Assembly (NCBI GenBank): GCA_910575155.1
Contig: CAJTDX010000014.1
Coordinates: 19,024-83,023 of the forward strand
Direction of reading: 5' to 3'
DNA from: Lachnospiraceae bacterium
GTDB taxonomy: Bacteria; Bacillota; Clostridia; Lachnospirales; Lachnospiraceae
DNA: 64,000 nucleotides
In this document: positions 27,001-33,234 of the stretch, one piece after another
Layout of the letters: each line of letters starts with the position of its first letter
Numbering within the stretch: the first letter of the stretch is position 1
The notes under the pieces: generated by a model
The model's database searches: none
What the model saw: the letters and a program-made list of their open reading frames with translations, nothing else
Told to the model about the DNA's origin: nothing
Position numbers and translations under genes: made by a program

Positions 27001-27622
27001 TGGGAGTTGGGGTCGGTGCGGGTGGTTTTGAGTTTTTCTTCGCACTTGCCACACGGATAATCTTTTTTACCCTGGAGCGGTCCGCCGCCAAAATTGTAAT
27101 TTTGGCATTTCCCGGTTTTAATGCTTTCACCTTGCCTTTATTGCTTACAGAAACAACCGACGGCTTACTACTTTTATAAATCAGCCGCTTAACAGTTGCC
27201 TTCTTAGGAGAAACTGAGGCTGAGATCTGAGCGGTCTGTCCTACTGTGAGTTTCATGTTGGAAGCCATAATTTTCTTAACAGGCGTTCCCACCGTAATCT
27301 TGCAGACTGCTCTTTTTTTGCCCGCTGTCACAGTAATCACAGCTTTCCCTTTGGATGCCTTAGCCTGGACTACGCCCTTATTATTCACTGCCGCAACTTT
27401 GGGATTGCTTGTTTTCCAGGTAATTTTGGCTTTTGCAGATTTCGGCGTTACCGTGGCCTTTAATCTCAGCTTCTCTCCTTTTTTTAATACATATTCCTTA
27501 TACTTTAACGTAACCTTTTTGACGGCAGGTTTTTTTGCCGCCTGTGCCTGGGCTGGCATAAGACCGACAACTAAAACCAATGTCAGCAAAAACGCCAGCA
27601 GCCTTTTTCCTTTTTTTAACAT
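21020..27622 (-). CDS. Giant secreted repeat protein with bacterial Ig-like domains
   Basis: The product is 2200 residues. It has a signal peptide (residues 1-29), two BIG_2-type Ig-like domains (about 31-195), a (PT)n/(DPKP)n proline linker (200-245) and a third Ig-like domain (247-327). A beta-rich stretch follows, then two carboxypeptidase-regulatory/Cna-B-like modules (about 557-650 and 664-750). Next is a segment with LTWDAEKEGVSADLDIHLYG that resembles YfaP/DUF2135 proteins (757-900). From about 900 on there are many copies of a beta-sandwich repeat resembling the cadherin-like domain, and the last five (about 1549-2190) are close copies of about 130 residues. There is no LPXTG motif and no C-terminal membrane helix, so attachment to the cell is unexplained. 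An adhesive or matrix role is inferred. It has its own promoter and terminator. Confidence 0.85.
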   Translation of the reverse strand: MLKKGKRLLAFLLTLVLVVGLMPAQAQAAKKPAVKKVTLKYKEYVLKKGEKLRLKATVTPKSAKAKITWKTSNPKVAAVNNKGVVQAKASKGKAVITVTAGKKRAVCKITVGTPVKKIMASNMKLTVGQTAQISASVSPKKATVKRLIYKSSKPSVVSVSNKGKVKALKPGNAKITILAADRSRVKKIIRVASAKKNSKPPAPTPTPTPTPTPTPTPTPDPKPDPKPDPDPKPEPPNPDVPVDEPKFSIALDQQEIALQLGEQHKCKVTFTPLTEVTDQDIVWSSTDDSIAAVVSAQGEIMALTPGTATITAVSQQDGRVSASMKVTVSEEGIESQEVSSQQELTEALSASAGKEVLLTLKSQESQITIPEGTYENVTLVVDAPKATIDNSAQFKQVLIREIAEDTWCEKSGNKIFIDSASGHLTVDGQGRPNVYLLDSTESITVDNNGNLQELLIASAAKVLVKGDSAASPIKCEYYNGREDYGQITTYVPLDIYSTTKYKLVVGPGGEQTAVKVSGENDIPEICGLGTISVTIDSTGENRTVIAENSEDLTDLPKTTVTGKIYKDAADTENTIEATVYLVRYSMNITNDNISVYLDGSSTKKTDTDDAGNYTFESVMIGNYVVVVEAEGYQLITQNIYIDYNYNEDRSYEVSDIILMDEAGKAGSVTGVLIDASTGEPIEKGLTVILRKGINNITTNEVGRMLSDEEGAYRFSDLTPGQYTIQVRDPSEEPEYMSSYENVSVQAEATVTRNLTVSKRLDSDEVRFVLTWDAEKEGVSADLDIHLYGPNPFENTEYGVYFSSQNTWSGYLMDGRYVSRFANLDVDDKAYEGPETITVKTLTPGQYKVFVQDYTNGGTGSQLYTSNPVVKIYKGSRLVDTVKMPQQTGGVWFVGSYNNVTGSFTVADEVYNGKPNTSVRAEIGKILNQLIQFEVIDAAAFSKDQQLIDEAAGNYLLKKTTAAQLEDYHTRLQALLEKLQNCFIIDQIKAEGEVKNSYGYFESDHDLYSISGSAESLTDFEAVMKDANTSYQLEKLEDNDSDDYYYYNHDYRLVLQNAALGVSTNYYFRYYQSENKEYWVEDIKDPGNTGWKTEVRDNSSCGYTGGYNSDIGRELEIKLMDGISITSREYAADAEEGTWTYGDRVDLVLHLKKDATGATKDYKVYYKPFGAELLKITDTTNHIIEQEETGYWNWYDEDYSASYRVFGENKEMGTNWTAEVSPGASYELMSPDEYYGEDYYSNKPETVMIVTNTNGARQVYNIYYYEDTSDAEIIGIYDPDNMYTAYYEDMETYNSNTYYTIELQGMNSELGENLQIHTKAGASAKIEYTTGSESWDYQSSNARITVTAANGKERIYYIVYGKSNLSCNIRGISSTENQLKKVYLDTDYDDCIYITGSETELGAGSSLNIKTNPGYTASFNTVEEGEYGEVGTIIVTDDTTEDRQAYPVIYKQDISGLRIRDITSVQSKICSVDISSRLSTSSETNEKYYRVDLTGEAAKCPQDLKVDVPAGASASVTYADGNWSYASEFTAKITVTRDANTVMYLVAYQQDESGAVVKGITDTANTYHNVSISNYSRKISLKPTEEEEYPAEEVYMIYISGASKTLGSSYRLEIPERSKITSTIHKGEAGWNYEEDSEENDYYDEESDEYVYCTYTYEDRVTVEASNGAKRIYLIAYAQDERGTIVKGVTDTGNTYQKVNIADSSNNISLKPTEEEEYPTEKVYMIYINGANKTLGSSYHLEIPEGSKITSTIHKGEAGWNYEEDSEENDYYDEESGEYVYCTYTYEDRVTVEASNGARRIYLVAYAQDERGAVVSDITDEQNTYVYHTVYSVIRNLQLNVTEGEENASAYESVHMIYVKGNNKTLGSSYQLSLPDGAQITSTIRKGEAGWNYVRDSENHGYNDNDTYIYDDYYYSDRVSVKASNGAERIYVIAYTQDESGTKISEISDAGNEYVHTQISEYTQTMYLTTEEGEETAPTSESVYMIFVKGNNQELGESYQLTLPEGSQTTVIHKGEAGWKYSGESTYHYYYDEENNSISDTYYYTDRVSVKASNGAERIYVIAYVQDESGATVSGISDAGNEYVHTEISEYTKTMYLTTEEGEETAPTSESVYVIYVKGNNQELGESYKLTLPEGSQTTVTRKGEAGWKYSGESTSHSYYDEEDNWVSDTYYYTDRVSVKASNGVERIYVIAYAANTPAAE
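21050..22975 (-). repeat. Five tandem 380-395 bp coding repeats in the giant protein
   Basis: Repeat boundaries recur near 21050, 21429, 21825, 22203 and 22596. Each unit encodes GEAGWxY, an acidic Tyr/Asp/Glu block, DRVxVxASNG and an AYxQDExG segment. Units 1 and 2 resemble each other most, and so do units 4 and 5, which points to recent pairwise duplication. Confidence 0.85.
26885..27020 (-). repeat. Short-unit repeat coding a Pro-Thr / Asp-Pro-Lys linker
   Basis: Six-base units coding Pro-Thr and related units coding DPKP form the flexible linker between Ig-like domains. This DNA is prone to slippage, so the linker length may vary between strains. Confidence 0.8.
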
Positions 27623-27708
27623 AAATATCCTCCTTTTGTTCTTCTCCGGAATGAAATCTGTCTGTTTTCAAACAACATTTACAATCCGGGCCCTTCCTTG
27701 TCTATACT

Positions 27709-27736
27709 ACCATAGCACATATTTACATGTTGTCAA
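27709..27736 (-). promoter_or_regulatory. Promoter of the giant surface protein gene
   Basis: Read on the minus strand, TTGACA (27731-27736) and TATGGT (27709-27714) are separated by 16 bases, leaving an 80-nt leader with AAAAGGAGG before the ATG. Confidence 0.6.
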
Positions 27737-27805
27737 TCTATTTAATTCAAAACAGCGAGGCGGTTTGCCCAAATTTTCAGCCATTTCGCACTTTTGATAC
27801 AGCAT

Positions 27806-27868
27806 TGCATAAGATAGCCGCCTGCAAAACAGACAGCTCTCAACGTCTGACTGCCGACCAAATGGAGC
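27806..27868 (-). repeat. Dispersed hairpin element, copy 1 (possible terminator of the kinase gene)
   Basis: On the minus strand this reads GCTCCATTTGGTCGGCAGTC, then a CAGAC...GTCTG hairpin followed by TTTTGC and a short GC-rich tail. About 46 bp align at close to 78 percent identity with 55717-55775. It lies directly after the kinase stop codon, so it may serve as a terminator. No gene was found in the rest of 27623-27869. Confidence 0.5.
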
Positions 27869-27869
27869 G

Positions 27870-29111
27870 TCAATACGCATAAGGTATCTGCACTACAAAA
27901 ACACTCCCCTGACGCTTTTCTCCATACTGCGAAGATACGGTTATGTTGCCTCCATGCCGTTCTAAAATCTCTCTGGTAAGATACAGTCCCACACCGGATC
28001 CTTCTGTCTGGCGGACCTGCTCTGCTTCTCCTCTGTAAAACCGCTGAAAAATCTTGTGAAGGGCGTCCCTGGGAATACCAATGCCCTGATCCTCGATCTC
28101 GATCCGCAGAAAGGTAATAAGTCTGATCATACGAATACGGATTTTCGTATTTTGCGGACTGTACTTTACCGCATTTTCCAGAATATTAATAAAAGCCTCA
28201 CAAAGCCATTTCACATCGTGAGGAATTATCATTTCTGCCAAATCTTCTGTTTTCTCAAATTCTATATCTATCTGTTTTTCCTCTGCTTTCAGTAACACAC
28301 GGTTGACTGCAGACACCAATGTTTCTAAAATATCCGCCGGTTCTCTGCGGATTTGAATCATCCCGGTTTCCATGCGGGAAATATTTACCAAAGCTCCCAC
28401 CAGCTCCTCCAGACCCGTAAGCTGCCTGGTACACTGTTGCAAAAATTCCCGTTCTTCCGCCTGGGTGAGATCCTCCTGACTCAAAATTTCAAAACATGCT
28501 TTCAGACCGGCAACCGGCGTTTTCAATTGATGGGAAATATCTGTCACCAGGCTTCTGGTTTCTTCCTTCTCCTTCCCCAGCCTTTCTTCATTATAACGAA
28601 GCTGCTCGCTCAAGGCCGCAAGCTGCCCCGCAATCCGTTCCAGTTCCGTTTCTTTTTCACTGAGCCGTTCTATAAAATCCGTTTCATAAACGTGACCGGA
28701 AAACTGTTCCAACACCCGGGACAATTCTTCCAGTTCCTGCCGGTGCTGTTTCTTCCACTGTTCTGCCAGCCAATACAGGGAGAAAAGATACAACAGATAA
28801 ACGAAACCAGAACACATAACAATCGTTCGCACCGTTCTCTTTCTTTCGAGACTAAAACTATTTTCCTGTCCTTCCAGATAGCCATAAGCTTTCAGTTTTT
28901 CCGCCCCTGCTTTCCCCTGACGATCTTCCGCTCCTTTTAACAGCTCTGACGCTGCCTGAAGACTGTCCCTGCCTTTTTGCTGTTCTTCTATCATAACGGT
29001 AAGAATCCGAATCTTTTCCTGATAGCTGTGATTCGCACTGCCGATCAAATACCAGTCCGTAAACATCAGCAACAACGCTCCCACAATTGCCGGAAACAAA
29101 AATTTTCTCAT
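27870..29111 (-). CDS. Sensor histidine kinase
   Basis: The product is 413 residues with the start at 29111, preceded by AAGGAG and overlapping the response-regulator stop by ATGA. There are two membrane helices (about residues 5-22 and 88-108) with a short outer loop of about 65 residues. A linker coiled coil is followed by the phosphoacceptor motif SHQLKTPVAG (about 197-206). The ATPase domain shows N-box NILENAVKYSP, DQGIGIP and GSGVGLYLT. No HAMP domain is evident. The signal is unknown. Its gene follows the ApbE/NusG/Gx genes and the regulator in one direction with tiny gaps, so all five may respond to the same condition. Confidence 0.92.
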   Translation of the reverse strand: MRKFLFPAIVGALLLMFTDWYLIGSANHSYQEKIRILTVMIEEQQKGRDSLQAASELLKGAEDRQGKAGAEKLKAYGYLEGQENSFSLERKRTVRTIVMCSGFVYLLYLFSLYWLAEQWKKQHRQELEELSRVLEQFSGHVYETDFIERLSEKETELERIAGQLAALSEQLRYNEERLGKEKEETRSLVTDISHQLKTPVAGLKACFEILSQEDLTQAEEREFLQQCTRQLTGLEELVGALVNISRMETGMIQIRREPADILETLVSAVNRVLLKAEEKQIDIEFEKTEDLAEMIIPHDVKWLCEAFINILENAVKYSPQNTKIRIRMIRLITFLRIEIEDQGIGIPRDALHKIFQRFYRGEAEQVRQTEGSGVGLYLTREILERHGGNITVSSQYGEKRQGSVFVVQIPYAY

Positions 29112-29809
29112 CTTCTGCACTCCTTGTCCCATAAATAACCAATTCCACGGACATTTTTAATATACTCCGGTCTGGAACAGTCCGGTTCGATTTTCTCCCG
29201 CAGCCTGCGGATATTGACAGCAATGGTATTTTCATCCACAAAATCCCCTTCCGCATCAAAAAGCTGTTCCAGAAGCTGGTTTTTAGACAAAATCTGTTTG
29301 GGATGTTCCATAAAAACCTGCAGCATTTTCCATTCATTTCTGGTAAGCGAAATCTCTCTGCCCGCTGCCACTACCCGCATTTCTTTCACAAAAAAACAGA
29401 TCGTACCGGACTCAATCCGCTCCTGCGCCGTCCCCTGCCGCTTCTTAAAAAATGCCTGCACCTTAAGTCTTAACACTGACAGACTGAAGGGTTTGGTAAT
29501 GTAATCGTCTGCGCCCGCCTCATATCCCATTACCTGGTCCACTTCCTGGTCCAACGCGGTCAGAACTATAATATGTACCCCGCTTTCTCTGCGCACTTCT
29601 CTGACAAACTCCAGCCCGCTCCCATCGGGAAGCGTAATATCACAGATTATAAGCTGTATTTCCTGCTGGTGAAACATCGTTCTCGCCTGTGCGACTGACT
29701 TACAGGAATATACCTGACAGCCGTCTTTCTCTAACACAAAAGTAATTCCGCGATTGATACTCTCATCATCTTCTACTATTAATATTGAATTCAAAGTCTC
29801 CATCTCCAT
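29108..29809 (-). CDS. OmpR-family response regulator
   Basis: The product is 233 residues. The receiver domain has the acidic pair in VEDDES, the phospho-accepting aspartate in IICDITLPDGSG, and the Thr and Lys of LTALD and ITKPF. The C-terminal winged helix of OmpR type ends in IRRLREKIEP and then KNVRGIGYLW. It is coupled to the kinase by an ATGA overlap and lies only 16 bp after the Gx gene. The exact start is uncertain among ATG 29809, ATG 29803 and a TTG just downstream. Confidence 0.93.
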   Translation of the reverse strand: MEMETLNSILIVEDDESINRGITFVLEKDGCQVYSCKSVAQARTMFHQQEIQLIICDITLPDGSGLEFVREVRRESGVHIIVLTALDQEVDQVMGYEAGADDYITKPFSLSVLRLKVQAFFKKRQGTAQERIESGTICFFVKEMRVVAAGREISLTRNEWKMLQVFMEHPKQILSKNQLLEQLFDAEGDFVDENTIAVNIRRLREKIEPDCSRPEYIKNVRGIGYLWDKECRR

Positions 29810-29825
29810 TTTTTATATTACAGGT

Positions 29826-30329
29826 CTAATTCTGCATATCATTGATTAATTTTGTTAAGCGCTGAATTAATATAGATGAAAGAATGCCGATTAATACGCC
29901 CGAAATTGTACCTGATAAAATCAGCACAGGAAGATAATATAAAAGTCCTGCTGTCTCCACCACCAGCGCGGCAGCTATTATCTGTCCCAGATTGTGAAAT
30001 ACCCCTCCCAGTACACTGACCCCGGTAACTGAAAACAGATTGCTCCGCTTTACCAAAATCATTATAATAAGACTTAACATCCCACCTGCCAGGCTGTAAA
30101 TCATCATTGACAGATTTGCAAAGGTAAATCCCGTCAGCAAAATCCGTACCAGGGACAACGTAAATGCCGCCCTCGCACTGATGATATACAACGTCACCAT
30201 TACCGCCAGATTTGCCAGGCCCAGCTTAATGCCGGGAATCCCCAGATTGACCGGCAACAGAAACTCTATGTAGGAGAACACCAGGGCCAGCGCTGTGAGC
30301 ATTCCCATGTAAGCTGTTTTCTTCGCCAT
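29826..30329 (-). CDS. Gx transporter family membrane protein
   Basis: The product is 167 residues and mostly hydrophobic, with about five membrane segments. It begins KKTAYMGMLTALALVFSYIE, typical of proteins annotated as heptaprenyl diphosphate synthase component I or Gx transporter, which resemble the S components of ECF transporters. In flavin-based extracellular electron transfer loci a protein of this type (EetB) lies beside a NusG-domain-II protein and ApbE, the same combination as here. It is 46 bp after the NusG-II gene. Confidence 0.82.
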   Translation of the reverse strand: MAKKTAYMGMLTALALVFSYIEFLLPVNLGIPGIKLGLANLAVMVTLYIISARAAFTLSLVRILLTGFTFANLSMMIYSLAGGMLSLIIMILVKRSNLFSVTGVSVLGGVFHNLGQIIAAALVVETAGLLYYLPVLILSGTISGVLIGILSSILIQRLTKLINDMQN

Positions 30330-30375
30330 ATTTTTCTCCGTTTCACAATATTTATACTAAAAGTAAAATTTATCA

Positions 30376-30750
30376 TTAATTTGTTTCAGCATCTATGTCT
30401 AACTTCTCTCCATTTTCGATTTCCACCACCACCCGGTTTGGCAGGCAGACCAGGCTCTCTCCCTGGCCGCTGACCGGACGGTGATTCACACATACCTTAT
30501 CCGGACAAGACGCCTCTGTGATCTTTGCTTTTCCATTCTTTATCTCAAAAATATTATATGCTCCATGATCCTGGCGTATCTCAAGAGTGATATTATGCGA
30601 TAAAGAATACCGCCCTTTCTCTTCACCGTCCAGATAAATCACCGCCTCCGGCTCTCTGGTACTGAATCCGGAATATAATTTTATTCCGCCAAAAACGGCC
30701 AGTGAAAGCAACGCCAGCGCCACAACTAATATTACATCATTTTTTTTCAT
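30376..30750 (-). CDS. NusG domain II-containing membrane-anchored protein
   Basis: The product is 124 residues with the start at 30750, inside the last codons of apbE (14-bp overlap). One N-terminal membrane helix (residues 5-25) is followed by an extracytoplasmic beta-rich domain of NusG domain II type. That domain contains EASCPDKVCVNH, with two cysteines five apart, and LVCLPNRVVVEI, a pattern characteristic of this family. Despite the domain name it has no relation to transcription. Proteins like this (EetA-like) accompany ApbE in extracellular flavin electron transfer systems. The cysteines may form a disulphide. Confidence 0.85.
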   Translation of the reverse strand: MKKNDVILVVALALLSLAVFGGIKLYSGFSTREPEAVIYLDGEEKGRYSLSHNITLEIRQDHGAYNIFEIKNGKAKITEASCPDKVCVNHRPVSGQGESLVCLPNRVVVEIENGEKLDIDAETN

Positions 30751-31792
30751 TATATTCAAATCCGCTGGAACAGCGGATTTCTCCATCCTTTCCAATCCAC
30801 ATTGCTTCCACGCCCGGAAGACCTTCCACCAGCGTTCGCCCCGCCTCATACTCCATATTGAACAGAGACGTGGAAAGAGCGTCCGCCATGCCTGAATCAT
30901 CGGTTTTCACAGTCACAGAGGAAAAATATTCAGGAGGCATATTGGTATCCGGATCTATAATATGGCAATACCGTGTATGATCCACCTCATAATACCGCTG
31001 GTAATCTCCGCTGGTCACCGCCGACTGATTGGCAAGCTCGATCACGCAGACATAAGGCTCGCTGCTGTCTAAATCCGGGTTTTCCACTCCCACCAGCCAG
31101 GGCGTCTGATCTGCTTTCGTCCCCACTGCGCACACATTTCCTCCCACACTGATCAATACATGCTCCATGCCTATTTCCCTGGCATATTCCGCCAGCCGCT
31201 GAACCGCATAGCCTTTGCCGATACTCCCCACATCCAGAGACATTTCTTCATCTGCAAGATAAACGGTAGACGCCTGCTCGTTCAGAATCAGCTTCCCTAT
31301 ATCTGTATGCCCGGCGCGCCTGATCAATTCCTCTTTCGGCGGAAGCTGCGCCTGTTTTGGATTTTCCATTCCGCGTTCCCGGTACTCATGCCACAGAGAA
31401 AGTACGCTTCCATATACAATCTGCAGTTTTCCATCTGTTTTTTCATACATTTCTTTTCCTATTTTTAATAACTCTATAATTTCTTTATCTACCTTTACCG
31501 GATTCTTCCCGGCAGCATCATTAATACTTTTGATATTATTGATGCCCTCATACGTATGATAAATATCGTAAAGCTGGTGATAATGCATCAGCTTTTGCCG
31601 GAGCAGTTCCATTTTCTGAGAAAAGTCCTCCTGGCTCCCTGCATATCCGGTAATGGCAGTTACTGTGTCAAAACAGTCGAAAAACTGTCCCTGATACTGT
31701 TTCAAATTATTTTTCTGCAATTGTATTAATGAAAAACTTCCCAAAATCAATACTCCTGCCAAAAGAATTATAACACGATATATTTTTTTCAA
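30737..31792 (-). CDS. apbE: FAD:protein FMN transferase (ApbE family)
   Basis: The product is about 351 residues. One N-terminal membrane helix without a lipobox cysteine anchors it outside the membrane. ApbE proteins transfer FMN from FAD onto Ser/Thr of target proteins. Recognisable parts are DVGSIGKGYAVQRLAE, VGGNVCAVG and the C-terminal DSGMADALST with the metal-binding acidic residue. The TTG at 31792 is chosen because GGAGAAAG lies directly upstream; ATG at 31810 is an alternative. No flavinylated FMN-binding substrate protein is encoded nearby, so its target is elsewhere. It is the first gene of the apbE, NusG-II, Gx, regulator and kinase run. Confidence 0.88.
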   Translation of the reverse strand: MKKIYRVIILLAGVLILGSFSLIQLQKNNLKQYQGQFFDCFDTVTAITGYAGSQEDFSQKMELLRQKLMHYHQLYDIYHTYEGINNIKSINDAAGKNPVKVDKEIIELLKIGKEMYEKTDGKLQIVYGSVLSLWHEYRERGMENPKQAQLPPKEELIRRAGHTDIGKLILNEQASTVYLADEEMSLDVGSIGKGYAVQRLAEYAREIGMEHVLISVGGNVCAVGTKADQTPWLVGVENPDLDSSEPYVCVIELANQSAVTSGDYQRYYEVDHTRYCHIIDPDTNMPPEYFSSVTVKTDDSGMADALSTSLFNMEYEAGRTLVEGLPGVEAMWIGKDGEIRCSSGFEYNEKK

Positions 31793-31835
31793 ACTTTCTC
31801 CATTCTTCATACTATACAAATACTTTCCTAAAAGA

Positions 31836-31884
31836 TAAAAATCACAGGCTGTCCTCTTTATACTGATAGAGAACAGCCTGTGAT
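31836..31884 (-). terminator. Terminator after the foldase lipoprotein gene
   Basis: A 12-bp perfect stem (31841-31852 with 31873-31884) is followed on the minus strand by TTTTTATC. It ends only about 45 bp before the apbE start, leaving little room for a separate apbE promoter. Confidence 0.85.
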
Positions 31885-31976
31885 CCGTGGTTCGTTAAAC
31901 TTATAGAAATTACGCAATCAGGTTTAAACCCCAAAAGTAAAATCATCATGTTATATATGTTTTGCTGTATTAAGGA

Positions 31977-33110
31977 TTATTCACTATCAGAAGCATCCGC
32001 ATCTTTTTCACCATCGGCAGAATCCTCTGTATCTGCGGAGTCCTCTGTACCAGAAGAATCCTCTGTTGCGGATGCGTCCTGTGCATCGTCAGATTCCGTC
32101 TGCTTGATGGTAAACCGGTCTTCGAACCTGACCTTCGCCCACTCGTCTTCATTCAATTCAAAGGTCACGCCTTCCTTATAGCCGTCGCAGACTTCTTTAA
32201 AATGATCATCCTTACGCTGCTGTACAATTGATTTCTTTTTTTCTGCAGTCTTTTCTTCATCAAAGGTACTGTCCATACGCACCACATAATAACTGTCTTC
32301 CGTGCTAATCACTTTGCTGAGCTTTCCGTCCTTGAGCTTATCTGCCGCTTCCATCACTGCCGCGTCCAGGGTGTTGCTCTCATCGTTTTTCCCATAAGAA
32401 TACGGAGTAACCGTATAACCTGCGGCTTCTGCGGCGGCATTAAAATCATCCTTTGCCGCTTTCCGGAAATCCTTCACATTCTGTTCTATTTCTGCCTTCT
32501 GTTCTTCTGTATATTCCTGAGTATTGCCTTCCTCATCCGTGGTAGAATTCTTATTCACACTTACGTAACTGATGGTTTTCTGCGCCGCTTCTTCATCCGT
32601 AACCTCCGTATCTACCTCTTTATCCATCTCCGCCCGCATTTTTGCCTGAATGGTATTCAGCCGGAGCATCTCCTTAACATACTCTTCTGTGGCGCCAATC
32701 TGTTTGATTGCCTGTTTGCTGTTGTCCTCCATAAACTTTTTGGCAGCCTCATCCATTGCCTTCATTTCATCATCAGTGAGTTCCACCTTATAATCTGCCA
32801 TATGCTTTTCCAGCAGATAAAATTGTTCTACGCTCTCCGTCACATTTTTCTTGACGGAAGTCTCCATATCCGTTCCATCTCCCGCCATATCCTGCGACCA
32901 AATATCAGCGTCGCCGAACATCGCTGAAAACTGTCCGTCATAAATCGCCTGCTGGTATTTTGCCATAAAATTCATAAACCCAAGAGAAATCTCCTGTCCA
33001 TCAAGAGTTGCTCCTGTCTTTTTTGCATCAATGCCCGTTCCGCATCCGGTTAAAATGGAGACTCCCAATACTGCCGTCAGTAACAGAGCCGCTAATCTCT
33101 TTGCCTTCAT
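31977..33110 (-). CDS. PrsA/SurA-like foldase lipoprotein
   Basis: The product is 377 residues. The signal peptide has the lipobox LTGC (residues 20-23). The body is helical and charged, of SurA_N type, and is followed by a degenerate parvulin-like region with LKDGKLSKVISTEDSYYVVR. The C-terminus is an acidic Asp/Ser/Ala/Thr-rich tail. This fits extracytoplasmic peptidyl-prolyl isomerase/chaperones that assist secreted-protein folding. The isomerase domain lacks several usual motifs, so chaperone-only activity is possible. It follows mfd by 124 bp and is closed by a terminator. Confidence 0.82.
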   Translation of the reverse strand: MKAKRLAALLLTAVLGVSILTGCGTGIDAKKTGATLDGQEISLGFMNFMAKYQQAIYDGQFSAMFGDADIWSQDMAGDGTDMETSVKKNVTESVEQFYLLEKHMADYKVELTDDEMKAMDEAAKKFMEDNSKQAIKQIGATEEYVKEMLRLNTIQAKMRAEMDKEVDTEVTDEEAAQKTISYVSVNKNSTTDEEGNTQEYTEEQKAEIEQNVKDFRKAAKDDFNAAAEAAGYTVTPYSYGKNDESNTLDAAVMEAADKLKDGKLSKVISTEDSYYVVRMDSTFDEEKTAEKKKSIVQQRKDDHFKEVCDGYKEGVTFELNEDEWAKVRFEDRFTIKQTESDDAQDASATEDSSGTEDSADTEDSADGEKDADASDSE

Positions 33111-33234
33111 ATATATCCTCCTGTGTATTCCCTTTATTTCTGTAATATTATAGTTCTTTTCTCTGATACAAGCAACTGTTTTTCTCTGAATTTCACGGAT
33201 TTTTCATCTTTTGCAGACATGTTCTCCTGGTCTG

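Noticed and set aside
26885..27020. Short-unit repeat considered as a regulatory microsatellite
   Set aside because: It is inside the large gene and codes a Pro-Thr linker between Ig-like domains.
27870..29809. Two-component system considered as the BceRS partner of the BceAB-type transporter
   Set aside because: The genes are 18 kb apart, and the kinase has a sensor loop of about 65 residues rather than the very short loop of BceS kinases.
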